Source: a virus. Taken from it: a stretch of DNA of 64,000 bases. The notes beneath the pieces were generated by a model that saw nothing but the letters and a program-made list of their open reading frames with translations, was not told where the DNA came from and made no database searches. Position numbers and translations under genes: made by a program. Shown piece after piece: positions 22,190-28,742 of this stretch (the stretch's first letter is position 1; each line of letters starts with the position of its first letter). Location of the stretch: the IMG/VR virus record IMGVR_UViG_3300008117_000023, positions 47,582 through 111,581 of that record; one strand, given 5' to 3'.

Positions 22190-22267
22190 GCACAGGTGGC
22201 AGAGAGGCCCAATGCAGTGGATTGCAAATCCGCAAAACCGTGAGTTCGAATCTCACCCTGTGCTCCA
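22190..22267 (+). tRNA. tRNA-Cys(GCA)
   Basis: Acceptor GCACAGG/CCTGTGC, anticodon stem GTGGA/TCCGC around GCA, encoded TCCA. Confidence 0.93.
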
Positions 22268-22388
22268 GTTACTGCAACAATCCGCTCGGGCTTCGTAGCG
22301 GAATGTAGTATTGAAGCCTATAAGTCCTGTGGAAGCAGGGGTCTAGATCCGTGTCCAAAGCGGTGTGGCTAACGAAGTGCCAAATTTA
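22268..22388 (+). ncRNA. Structured spacer RNA
   Basis: About 120 bases between tRNA-Cys and tRNA-Gln. TCCGCT/AGCGGA, CCTGT-GGAA-GCAGG, and a longer-range GGC-TTCGT with ACGAA-GT-GCC enclosing helix. No ORF. Family unknown. Confidence 0.42.
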
Positions 22389-22389
22389 T

Positions 22390-22463
22390 TGGGGTATAGT
22401 GTAATGGTAGCACCACAGACTTTGACTCTGTTAGTCTAGGTTCGAACCCTAGTACCCCTGCCA
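22390..22463 (+). tRNA. tRNA-Gln(TTG)
   Basis: Anticodon stem ACAGA/TCTGT around TTG; T-arm CTAGGTTCGAACCCTAG; acceptor GGGGTA/TACCCC with T-T at the first position (weak first pair is normal for tRNA-Gln); encoded GCCA. Confidence 0.91.
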
Positions 22464-22464
22464 T

Positions 22465-22540
22465 AGTGATGTAGCATAGCGGCTAATGTACCTCCTTCAT
22501 ACGGAGTTTATCGTCGGTTCGAGTCCGACCATCACTACCA
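22465..22540 (+). tRNA. tRNA with CAT anticodon (elongator Met or Ile2)
   Basis: Acceptor AGTGATG/CATCACT, anticodon loop TTCATAC, T-arm GTCGGTTCGAGTCCGAC, encoded ACCA. As another CAT tRNA (19085) looks like the initiator and the phage has TilS, this could be the lysidine-modified tRNA-Ile2 or the elongator tRNA-Met; sequence alone does not decide. Confidence 0.88.
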
Positions 22541-22558
22541 ACTTTAAAGGAGAAATAT

Positions 22559-22750
22559 ATGCCAACGATTAGATATCTTGATACTAGTATGTACGGATCG
22601 TATTTTGTCGACTGCGAAATATTAGAAAAAATAGACGAAGACACATTTAAGATTAAATTCTATGATGACAATATAGATGAATATGAAATAAAGGTAGTTG
22701 AGCGTGATCGTCTTGAGTTTCCTAAGTTTAGTGATTACGCATCTTATTAA
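22559..22750 (+). CDS. Small acidic hypothetical protein in tRNA array
   Basis: 63 residues, beta-rich and acidic (CEILEKIDEDTFKIKFYDDN). AAAGGAG lies 8 bases before the ATG, a strong site. Not recognised. Between tRNA genes, so expressed from the same transcript. Confidence 0.7.
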   Translation: MPTIRYLDTSMYGSYFVDCEILEKIDEDTFKIKFYDDNIDEYEIKVVERDRLEFPKFSDYASY

Positions 22751-22838
22751 GGAGAAAACAAAATGGGGCGATCGTAGTTTTACTTATGATAGTAGCTTTA
22801 ATTTACTTTATTGACAAAAATTTAAAATAGGAGAATGA

Positions 22839-22905
22839 CATGAAACGTTCAAGTAAACGTTAGTGTCAACCTTGACCCCGTATTGGTCCTGGTTGGCACA
22901 TTAAA
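22839..22905 (+). other. Minimal leader ORF and hairpin
   Basis: A 7-codon ORF (MKRSSKR) after GGAGAATGAC is followed at once by GTGTCAACC/GGTTGGCAC with an inner GACC/GGTC, like a leader peptide plus attenuator without a T-run. It lies between the 63-aa gene and tRNA-Lys. Function uncertain. Confidence 0.3.
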
Positions 22906-22924
22906 TCAATTTAATTACGACCAA

Positions 22925-23000
22925 CCACTTGTAGCGTTAACGGTAGCGCACTTGACTCTTAATCAATGAGGTGTGAGTTCGAATCTCACCGGGTGGACCA
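22925..23000 (+). tRNA. tRNA-Lys(CTT)
   Basis: Acceptor CCACTTG/CGGGTGG, anticodon loop CTCTTAA, T-arm GTGAGTTCGAATCTCAC, encoded ACCA. Body resembles tRNA-Asn at 16425 (TAGCG-GTAG-GCACTTGAC), perhaps a diverged duplicate. Confidence 0.9.
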
Positions 23001-23004
23001 ATAC

Positions 23005-23080
23005 GGGAGTATGGTGAAATGGTTATCACAGCAGACTTTTAATCTGCCAGTTCCGGGTTCGAGTCCCGGTGCTCCTACCA
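23005..23080 (+). tRNA. tRNA-Lys(TTT)
   Basis: Anticodon stem GCAGA/TCTGC around TTT, T-arm CCGGGTTCGAGTCCCGG, encoded ACCA. Confidence 0.94.
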
Positions 23081-23205
23081 TAGATAAACACACTTTCAAT
23101 CTGAATTGACAGATACAAACAACCAAGGGGAGCCTCTGGGTTCATCCAGTTTCATCCTGAATTGACAGGAACAAGGTTGTAAGGGGAGCCGAGTGTGTTT
23201 TTCTA
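23081..23205 (+). ncRNA. Tandem two-module structured RNA
   Basis: Two copies of one module lie in a closing stem (AAACACACT 23086-23094 with AGTGTGTTT 23192-23200). Each module has a hairpin with the identical six-base loop AATTGA (TCTG/CAGA at 23100-23113; TCCTG/CAGGA at 23155-23170), a six-base strand, then the identical AAGGGGAGCC (23125-23134 and 23181-23190). The strands are complementary to each other: ACAACC (23119) and GGTTGT (23175). A CTGG/CCAG hairpin separates the modules. No known family recognised. Confidence 0.6.
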
Positions 23206-23213
23206 TGGTAATA

Positions 23214-23288
23214 CGGCCCTTGGTGAAATGGATATCATTTCGGTCTTCGAAACCGACGGTGGGAGTTCGATCCTCTCAGGGCCGGCCA
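23214..23288 (+). tRNA. tRNA-Arg(TCG)
   Basis: Acceptor CGGCCCT/AGGGCCG, anticodon stem TCGGT/ACCGA around TCG, encoded GCCA. Confidence 0.93.
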
Positions 23289-23295
23289 AATATAT

Positions 23296-23370
23296 ACCCC
23301 TGTCGTTCAATGGATAGGATACCATGCTACGAACGTGGGGACGGTGGTTCGATTCCATCCAGGGGTGCCA
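23296..23370 (+). tRNA. tRNA-Arg(ACG)
   Basis: Acceptor ACCCCTG/CAGGGGT, anticodon stem CCATG/CGTGG around ACG (A34 would need deamination by host TadA), encoded GCCA. Confidence 0.92.
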
Positions 23371-23376
23371 ATCAAT

Positions 23377-23450
23377 GGTGTTGTTAGTGTAGTGGTAACA
23401 CGACTGTCTGTGAAACAGTAGACCAGGGTTCGATTCCCGACTTCACCCCA
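23377..23450 (+). tRNA. tRNA-His(GTG)
   Basis: Anticodon stem ACTGT/ACAGT around GTG. Extra G at -1 faces discriminator C (ACTTCAC-C-CCA), the bacterial tRNA-His identity element. Acceptor GTGTTGT/ACTTCAC has two T-T mismatches. Confidence 0.88.
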
Positions 23451-23454
23451 AATT

Positions 23455-23576
23455 TGTAGTAACCAGCTAGGTGCTGTGTAAAAGGTGTTGCGGATAGTAG
23501 AGGTCTCATAGAGATAAGCTCGCTGTCGTTAAAGATCGTGACGCAAACTAATTGAGTTTTGTCTCAACCTACTACA
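23455..23576 (+). ncRNA. Structured RNA between tRNA-His and tRNA-Phe
   Basis: Closing stem TGTAGTA (23455-23461) with TACTACA (23570-23576); inside, TTGAG-TTTTGT-CTCAA (23552-23567) and TCTC-ATA-GAGA. No ORF, no tRNA. Family unknown. Confidence 0.5.
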
Positions 23577-23586
23577 TTTTATTTTT

Positions 23587-23662
23587 GCCGCTTTAGCTGA
23601 TGTGGTCATAGCAACGGATTGAAAATCCGAGGAACCCTGTTCGATCCGGGGAGGCGGCACCA
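23587..23662 (+). tRNA. tRNA-Phe(GAA)
   Basis: Acceptor GCCGCTT/AGGCGGC, anticodon loop TTGAAAA in stem CGGA/TCCG, encoded ACCA. Last plus-strand tRNA. Confidence 0.93.
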
Positions 23663-23686
23663 TTAACTGTGTATGATTTTATATTA

Positions 23687-23763
23687 TGGAGCGACCGGGG
23701 GATTCGAACCTCCGCTTCTTGGGTTACAGTCCCAAGTGTAGTGACCACTCTACTACGAGTCGC
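23687..23763 (-). tRNA. Minus-strand tRNA, anticodon probably TGT (Thr), uncertain
   Basis: On the minus strand: acceptor GCGACTC/CGGTCGC (last pair mismatched), a six-pair anticodon stem CTTGGG/CCCAAG with loop ACTGTAA, T-loop TTCGAAT, encoded TCCA. The central triplet is TGT, but position 33 would be C rather than the near-universal T; a shifted reading gives GTA (Tyr). Possibly a degenerate gene. It is the only tRNA on this strand. Confidence 0.68.
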
Positions 23764-23771
23764 ATATTGAT

Positions 23772-24614
23772 TTAAGGTATTGTGCTACTAGTTGCCAACA
23801 GTTCTTTTATTTTGTCAAAAATTATCTTATTTCCTTCTGCGTTCATTGCATTAGCAGATTGTTGATAACCAATGTTATATTGGCTGTTATCTTTATATAG
23901 CTCGCGCATAGAAAGATCTACAGGTCCAGACGTAATAGTATACCAAGAAGGGTACCATTGATCTTTACTAAAAAAATGTACACAGGGTATTTTTTTATTA
24001 TGCAAGTACGAATCAATTTGCATTAATGCCCCATAGTATCTGTTTAATTGTAAATCTGGATGATACATATATTTTCTAGTTAGTTCAAAAGCAGTCCAAA
24101 GTTCTTGGTAAAACTTTTCATCGTCTGATGCTATTCGAACCTGATCTAATAGTGCTTGTTTAATTTCACTACTATCCCCATCTTGCCATTTTATAAATGC
24201 ATCAGTATAGTTTTCAAAATGAATGTTATAATATTCTAATAATTGTAAACATGCTCCGTTAGGGACGTTTTCAAAAAAATCAATATAAAAATCATGTTCT
24301 TTAAAGTCAGTTCCCCACATTGATTCTACCCAATTTCGAGCAGTGTATTTTCTATCAAATGTAGTTTTGTCTATGTTCGAAACATCTTTGTTCCAGCTAG
24401 GCATAAAGATATGATACGGTGCGGCATGGAATATAATTGCTGTATCTAGTTTTTTAGTTTTCTTTAAATTGAATAATATTCTTTCCTCACTGCAATGTGG
24501 GATTCCAGAATGGACAATATTAGCATCAAACTCTTTTTTTAATAAACTTACAAAATTCCATTCTTGGTTAGGATCATATCTAGAAATACTATCTCCATAC
24601 ACACCTATGTTCAT
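23772..24614 (-). CDS. SGNH/GDSL-type hydrolase-like protein
   Basis: 280 residues on the minus strand. It begins MNIGVYGDSISRYDPNQEW, giving the block I GDS motif with Ser nucleophile, then NIVHSGIPHCSEERI (block II Gly region) and AIIFHAAPYH (block III). The C-terminal catalytic Asp/His block is less clear. Family members are esterases or acetylhydrolases of sugars. With the adjacent minus-strand tRNA it forms a small inverted island in plus-strand surroundings, like a late-acquired cargo gene. Confidence 0.6.
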   Translation of the reverse strand: MNIGVYGDSISRYDPNQEWNFVSLLKKEFDANIVHSGIPHCSEERILFNLKKTKKLDTAIIFHAAPYHIFMPSWNKDVSNIDKTTFDRKYTARNWVESMWGTDFKEHDFYIDFFENVPNGACLQLLEYYNIHFENYTDAFIKWQDGDSSEIKQALLDQVRIASDDEKFYQELWTAFELTRKYMYHPDLQLNRYYGALMQIDSYLHNKKIPCVHFFSKDQWYPSWYTITSGPVDLSMRELYKDNSQYNIGYQQSANAMNAEGNKIIFDKIKELLATSSTIP

Positions 24615-24699
24615 TCTGAACTCCTAAAAAAGTATTTAGTAGTAGTTTTTTTTTAAAAATTATATGTGGATCGGTAGAAGATTAATTTTACCACACCAG

Positions 24700-24728
24700 T
24701 TGACAACATTACAACTTGACTATATAAT
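24700..24728 (+). promoter_or_regulatory. Sigma70-type promoter
   Basis: TTGACA 24700-24705, 17-base spacer, TATAAT 24723-24728, between the divergent SGNH gene and the plus-strand operon. Confidence 0.87.
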
Positions 24729-24734
24729 AGCAAT

Positions 24735-24965
24735 ATGTATAACGTAATAGGAAAAGAAGAAACACTCAAAGTTCTTACACTTGCTGAAGCAATGAATGTT
24801 GCAAAGCATATGAATGAATATGTAACTATCGTTGGAAAAGATTTTGAAATCGTTGGCATATTTGGTGCTGACACAGTGAGCAATGGTAAACTACCAAGTG
24901 GTCACGATTACACTTGGAACAAGGCTAGCCGAATTGGTCGTGTGAAAAAAGAACGTTCATCATGA
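24735..24965 (+). CDS. Small phage protein, 76 aa
   Basis: [20 protein letters not shown] then [14 protein letters not shown], a pattern recurring in small proteins of environmental phages; function unknown. The ATG lies only 7 bases after the -10 box, so the mRNA is close to leaderless. ATGA overlap with the next gene. Confidence 0.7.
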   Translation: MYNVIGKEETLKVLTLAEAMNVAKHMNEYVTIVGKDFEIVGIFGADTVSNGKLPSGHDYTWNKASRIGRVKKERSS

Positions 24966-25363
24966 TAAAAGAACTATTCGAAGGCCTTGATGAAAAAACA
25001 AAAACCTGCGGAATGTGCTTATTGAATCTTCCTTTAGGAATGTTTGGTACAGATGGTGGTGCAAAGTATCTTAGATATGAATGTAAACCATGTGCAAAGA
25101 AACAATCTGCTTTATTGAAGAAGATAAAATCGACTGCACCTATTAGACCTAAAGATTATACATGCCCTATTTGTAACAGAAACGAAGAAGAAGCAAAGGG
25201 ACACAATCCTAATAAAAAAGGAGTTTGGTGTGCAGACCACGATCATGCTACTGGAAAATTTAGAGGTTGGCTTTGTCATAAATGTAATTTAGGGTTAGGT
25301 AATATGAATGATGATATTAGTAGACTAGAATCTGCTATAAAATACTTAAAGGAGCGAGTATAA
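24962..25363 (+). CDS. Recombination endonuclease VII-like protein
   Basis: 133 residues. Zinc-type pairs CGMC (16-19) and CKPC (41-44), then CPIC, and the nuclease core [20 protein letters not shown] (89-108), which is the His-Me finger signature of the T4 gp49 group. These enzymes cut Holliday junctions and branched DNA before packaging. The N-terminal CxxC pairs look like an extra zinc ribbon. Confidence 0.85.
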   Translation: MIKELFEGLDEKTKTCGMCLLNLPLGMFGTDGGAKYLRYECKPCAKKQSALLKKIKSTAPIRPKDYTCPICNRNEEEAKGHNPNKKGVWCADHDHATGKFRGWLCHKCNLGLGNMNDDISRLESAIKYLKERV

Positions 25364-25830
25364 TGCCTTGGATTGAAAATGTAGCAGCCGCTGATATTCC
25401 AACAGGATTCCATCACGACGCCGGCGCTAACAGTATGCTGATCAGTATTGTGGATCCTGCCAGCTGGCGTCCTGAAGCTAAACACCAATTCAAAGAGCGT
25501 CATAACTTTGAATTTTTAGATGTAGAAGAAAAAGACGAAGTGTTAGAGGAAGCAATGAAGTGTAGTCACGAGCAGGCCGCAGAGCTTGTTCGACTGCTAC
25601 AACACGCATTAGAGAACCGTATGAATGTTGTTGTGCATTGTTATGCAGGCGTATGTCGTAGTGGTGCTGTGTGCGAAGTCGGAGTCATGATGGGCTTCAA
25701 TGACACAGAACGTTTCCGTAGTCCAAACTTGCTAGTCAAGCATCGTATGATGAAGGCTTTGGGTTGGACATATGATGCTGACGAAAAACCAAACATTGAT
25801 GATTGGCGTACATTTAGGAGTATTGATTAA
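25363..25830 (+). CDS. Dual-specificity/tyrosine phosphatase-like protein
   Basis: 155 residues with VVHCYAGVCRSGAVCEVGV, a C-x5-R phosphatase loop (Cys93, Arg99) after a beta strand; an Asp in the DVEEKDE segment could be the general acid. Such enzymes remove phosphate from Tyr/Ser/Thr or from RNA 5' ends and inositols. TAATG overlaps with both neighbours. Confidence 0.8.
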   Translation: MPWIENVAAADIPTGFHHDAGANSMLISIVDPASWRPEAKHQFKERHNFEFLDVEEKDEVLEEAMKCSHEQAAELVRLLQHALENRMNVVVHCYAGVCRSGAVCEVGVMMGFNDTERFRSPNLLVKHRMMKALGWTYDADEKPNIDDWRTFRSID

Positions 25831-26021
25831 TGTATCTATGTAGAGAAGAAGTTCAAAAGATTCTGGACACTATAGACAAGTTTCCGGAGGCTACTAGTTT
25901 TGAGTTAATTCAAGACAACCACAGTGGCATTGGTAGTGTTACTGCGCTTATTGTGCATACCACAATTAACGGACTCCCTGGTGAGTTTAAAACTGAAATA
26001 TCTGGCGTGGAGAATTGGTAA
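25830..26021 (+). CDS. Small hypothetical protein, 63 aa
   Basis: One helix followed by three strands (FELIQDNHSGIGSVTALIVH; GEFKTEISGVENW). Not recognised; tight operon overlaps support it. Confidence 0.65.
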   Translation: MYLCREEVQKILDTIDKFPEATSFELIQDNHSGIGSVTALIVHTTINGLPGEFKTEISGVENW

Positions 26022-26242
26022 TGTATAAAACTATGTACAAAGAAGTTGAAGTTGATGTTGATCTCAGCGACTTCGACACAGACGACTTAATTGAAGAATT
26101 GGAAAGCCGCGGCGCAGGTGTAACCGACTACGGTGATGGCAAAGATATTCTTAATGCTATCTACGAAAAACGTAGACTGGGCAAAGACTATCAACAAGAT
26201 TTAGATCAATTGATTTGGTTGGGTTTAGGGAAGATTCTATGA
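26021..26242 (+). CDS. Small acidic hypothetical protein, 73 aa
   Basis: Start at 26021 from TAATG overlap. VEVDVDLSDFDTDDLIEELE is very acidic, followed by a basic helix (AIYEKRRLGKDYQQ). Not recognised. Confidence 0.65.
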   Translation: MYKTMYKEVEVDVDLSDFDTDDLIEELESRGAGVTDYGDGKDILNAIYEKRRLGKDYQQDLDQLIWLGLGKIL

Positions 26243-26255
26243 GTGGAGGATTGTA

Positions 26256-26771
26256 ATGTCTGTGTGTTATCAACTAGTTGGAGTTCCTGGTGCAGGTAAA
26301 TCTACTTGGCTAGACAATCAAGACTGGATCAAAGGATTTGTTTCATTTGGTCAAACTGGAATTAATTACTGGACTCCAAAAAGTGACTACGTAATAGTTT
26401 CTACAGATTACTTTGTAGAACGATTTGCTCGTCGAATGGGTTCAACCTATTCGGAAGTTTTTGATAAGGTAATGCCTAGAGCTATTCGTTTAATGATGCG
26501 TCGAGTTCGAAAAGCGCAGTCTGAAGGTCGCCGCATTATTTGGGATCAAACATCTACAACTTTGGCAAGTCGTAAACGTAAGTTTAATGCCTTGCCAGAC
26601 TATGAGCATGTTGCTGTAGTGTTTAAGACTCCGGACTGGACAGAATTAGAACGTAGACTAAGCAATCGTCCTAACAAGATCGTTCCATTAGAAGTTGTTA
26701 AAAGTATGATTGATAACTTTGAAATGCCGACTGAAGCAGAAGGATTTAAAGAAATCTGGTACGCTGATTAA
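26256..26771 (+). CDS. P-loop kinase (polynucleotide kinase-like)
   Basis: 171 residues. Walker A GVPGAGKST (9-17), VIVSTDYF, IIWDQTSTTLASRKRKF (base-recognition and lid region), LERRLSNRPNKIVPLEVVKS. The order and DQT/lid features match the 5'-kinase domain of T4 Pnk and related RNA/DNA kinases. The 3'-phosphatase domain is absent. Possible role in tRNA or nicked nucleic-acid repair. Confidence 0.8.
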   Translation: MSVCYQLVGVPGAGKSTWLDNQDWIKGFVSFGQTGINYWTPKSDYVIVSTDYFVERFARRMGSTYSEVFDKVMPRAIRLMMRRVRKAQSEGRRIIWDQTSTTLASRKRKFNALPDYEHVAVVFKTPDWTELERRLSNRPNKIVPLEVVKSMIDNFEMPTEAEGFKEIWYAD

Positions 26772-26793
26772 CTGTGGCTTTTTTTTACAACAT

Positions 26794-26828
26794 GCCCTGT
26801 CAGTCTATTTGGTTGACAGGGCTTTGTC
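26794..26828 (+). terminator. Terminator hairpin containing a promoter -35 box
   Basis: GCCCTGTCA (26794-26802) pairs with TGACAGGGC (26814-26822), then TTTGTCTT. The 3' arm carries TTGACA of the next promoter. Confidence 0.78.
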
Positions 26829-26841
26829 TTGACTATATAAT
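26813..26841 (+). promoter_or_regulatory. Sigma70-type promoter overlapping terminator
   Basis: TTGACA 26813-26818, 17-base spacer, TATAAT 26836-26841; drives the phosphoesterase gene at 26873. Confidence 0.86.
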
Positions 26842-26872
26842 ATATGCATTACTAAAGATAAGAGAGAAAAAA

Positions 26873-27430
26873 ATGACAACTTGGTTGACTAGTGACCTGC
26901 ATTTTGGACACGCAAACATTATGAACTTTTGTTCACAAGCAAGAGCAAGATTTCATAATGATGTAACGTACATGAACGAAAAAATGATAGAAGAATGGAA
27001 TGAAACTATTGCTCAAGATGACACCGTTTACATTCTAGGAGATGTTGCATTTCTTCCAGCTGACAAAGCTGTAAAGATTTTGCAACGATTGAATGGCAGA
27101 AAAATTTTGATTGAAGGAAATCACGATCGTAAACTGTTAAATGATCCAGTGTTTCGTAGATGTTTTGTAGAAATACATCCGTATTTGTGCATTAACTACG
27201 AAAAGACTCGTGTAGTAATGTTTCACTATCCTATTGCAGAATGGGATCAAATGCATAGAGGTGCTGTTCACTTTCATGGTCACTTACACGGTGGCAAGAG
27301 TGGATTAGAAGAATATCGTGCAAGAGACATGGGTATGGATGCAACAGGAATGATTGCGGTTACTATGGAGCGAGCCATTGCTGATGCAATGACTGGCAAG
27401 GTTAAAGGACACCACACCACTGTTATGTAA
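26873..27430 (+). CDS. Metallophosphoesterase (small, phage type)
   Basis: 185 residues from the ATG at 26873, which has AGAGAG upstream and lies just behind a consensus promoter. Blocks: TSDLHFGHANIM, LGDVAF, IEGNHD, MFHYPIAEW, HFHGHLHGG. This FGHxN type of phosphoesterase is frequent in phages; the substrate is unknown. Followed by an HD-domain gene 9 bases later. Confidence 0.88.
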   Translation: MTTWLTSDLHFGHANIMNFCSQARARFHNDVTYMNEKMIEEWNETIAQDDTVYILGDVAFLPADKAVKILQRLNGRKILIEGNHDRKLLNDPVFRRCFVEIHPYLCINYEKTRVVMFHYPIAEWDQMHRGAVHFHGHLHGGKSGLEEYRARDMGMDATGMIAVTMERAIADAMTGKVKGHHTTVM

Positions 27431-27439
27431 GGAGTGATT

Positions 27440-27943
27440 ATGACAATCGTAGAAAGAGCTAGGGTATTTGCAACAGCGGCACATTCAGCTGTAGCTCAAC
27501 TTCGTAAGTACACAGGTGAACCATACATCGTTCACCCTGCTGAAGTTGTTCGCATTGTTAGTACAGTGACTCACACTGACGCAATGTTAGCGGCGGCTTG
27601 GTTACATGATGTTGTAGAAGACACTGGTGTTACTAACGAAGTGATCCGTGCTGAATTCGGAGACGAAGTTGCAGAGTTAGTGGGATGGTTAACTGATGTT
27701 AGTCGTCCTGAACAAGGCAATCGAGCTGTGCGCAAGGCTATTGACAGGGCACACTCTGCTATGGCACCGGCAGCGGCGCAAACAGTAAAGTTAGCTGACT
27801 TAATCTCTAACACTCGTAGTATTATGGCACACGATGAAAAGTTTGCTAGAACATACTTAGAAGAAAAGAGATTGTTGTTAGAAGTAATGACTAAGGGCGA
27901 TCCTGTGTTATTAGCTGAAGCTAGAAAGAATATCAGCAAATGA
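27440..27943 (+). CDS. HD-domain (p)ppGpp hydrolase-like protein
   Basis: 167 residues, single HD domain. YIVHPAEV (His32), AAAWLHDVVEDTGVT (His56-Asp57) and KLADLISNT supply the metal ligands in the order of RelA/SpoT hydrolase and MESH1 proteins; the downstream synthetase, TGS and ACT domains are absent. Such proteins remove pyrophosphate from ppGpp, or act on NADPH in animals. Expected effect in a phage: relief of the stringent response. GGAGTG precedes the ATG; a GTG at 27434 is an alternative start. Confidence 0.82.
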   Translation: MTIVERARVFATAAHSAVAQLRKYTGEPYIVHPAEVVRIVSTVTHTDAMLAAAWLHDVVEDTGVTNEVIRAEFGDEVAELVGWLTDVSRPEQGNRAVRKAIDRAHSAMAPAAAQTVKLADLISNTRSIMAHDEKFARTYLEEKRLLLEVMTKGDPVLLAEARKNISK

Positions 27944-28035
27944 CATATCGTCAGTACTATTGGCGAGAGATGATGAGAGCTCTCAAGGCTTTCATCATCT
28001 ACTCACGGGGATTCATTTTAGGTAAACGTATATGA
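27940..28035 (+). CDS. Tiny ORF, 31 aa
   Basis: Starts and stops with ATGA overlaps. Product basic and aromatic (YYWREMMRALKAFIIYSRGF). Contains inverted repeat AGATGATGA/TCATCATCT. Supported only by its exact fit between neighbours. Confidence 0.5.
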   Translation: MTYRQYYWREMMRALKAFIIYSRGFILGKRI

Positions 28036-28193
28036 AAATTAAATTTGATAAAGAAACTATGCCCGACGAATTGTATAATGCACTACTACAGCATTTTGTA
28101 AATGAAGCAGTTGGACTAGGAGTAGAAGTAACCAAGCATACTCGATTTGAAGATTGGGTAGTTGAGTGCAACATCAAGGTACCATTACAATGA
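28032..28193 (+). CDS. Small hypothetical protein, 53 aa
   Basis: ATGA overlaps on both sides. Sequence MKIKFDKETMPDELYNALLQ continues to VEVTKHTRFEDWVVECNI. Not recognised. Confidence 0.6.
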   Translation: MKIKFDKETMPDELYNALLQHFVNEAVGLGVEVTKHTRFEDWVVECNIKVPLQ

Positions 28194-28369
28194 AGGACGA
28201 AAGTCATTTACCAGTAGCAGAACAGAGTCTAGTTTTTCGTTTGCGTAAGCGAGCAGAAATACGTAGGCAAATTAAAGATCGTAAATCAGTGCAAGAAGGT
28301 GCCAATGATCGCATTGCGGATCTCTTAGAGGAAGCCGCTAACGAAATTGAAAGACTGCAAAATGAGTGA
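28190..28369 (+). CDS. Small helical phage protein (RLRKRAEIRRQ)
   Basis: 59 residues; start at 28190 from ATGA overlap. LVFRLRKRAEIRRQIKDRKS and DRIADLLEEAANEIERL are typical of a short charged protein seen in many T4-like phages; function unknown. Confidence 0.7.
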   Translation: MKDESHLPVAEQSLVFRLRKRAEIRRQIKDRKSVQEGANDRIADLLEEAANEIERLQNE

Positions 28370-28736
28370 ACTATATCAATATATATTTAGCGACTATGCA
28401 GGTACTGGAGAAGGGCGCACCATGTGCGTTCTAATCACACGAGCATATCCAAAAAAAGATGACTACGAAGTACAACCAGATTTTGTTACAGACGAAACAG
28501 GTAAAATGGTGTATGTTCCAGGCAAACTAAAGCATAGTCAAAAATTTATTGCGGCTAGAGAATTCAAAGAACGATTTGGAGACTTCTATATTCATTTCGC
28601 AGAGAATTTGAGCAAGGAAGACTTCTTAACCAGATCTGGTAGACTTTTACCTGAAATGGTGTTAAAATTAGTTAACAGTGAGGATCAGCCTGGCAATCTT
28701 TACTTTGCACAAGAATTCCATTTTAACTTTAGCTGA
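28362..28736 (+). CDS. Hypothetical protein, 124 aa
   Basis: Start ATG 28362 overlaps the previous gene's end. Begins MSELYQYIFSDYAGTGEG; mixed alpha/beta; ends FAQEFHFNFS. Not recognised. Confidence 0.68.
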   Translation: MSELYQYIFSDYAGTGEGRTMCVLITRAYPKKDDYEVQPDFVTDETGKMVYVPGKLKHSQKFIAAREFKERFGDFYIHFAENLSKEDFLTRSGRLLPEMVLKLVNSEDQPGNLYFAQEFHFNFS

Positions 28737-28742
28737 GGACAT

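Noticed and set aside
22762-22830. Tiny TM peptide (GAIVVLLMIVALIYFIDKNLK) after 22750
   Set aside because: The ATG with a ribosome site is in a different frame and stops after four codons; an intact start for the hydrophobic frame was not found, so it may be a frameshifted remnant.
23081-23205. CRISPR repeat unit
   Set aside because: Only two imperfect copies with internal complementarity, different spacing, no cas genes anywhere in the window.
22041-23387. Plus- and minus-strand frames across tRNA genes 22-23.4 kb
   Set aside because: They cover tRNA sequences and change frame meaning at each tRNA; shadows of RNA genes.
16425-23763. Integration attachment site in the tRNA region
   Set aside because: No integrase or recombinase in the window and no direct repeat of a tRNA 3' end was seen; the phage looks strictly lytic.
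26774-26872. Longer start for the phosphoesterase at 26774
   Set aside because: The extension runs through the terminator and promoter; the ATG at 26873 has a ribosome site.
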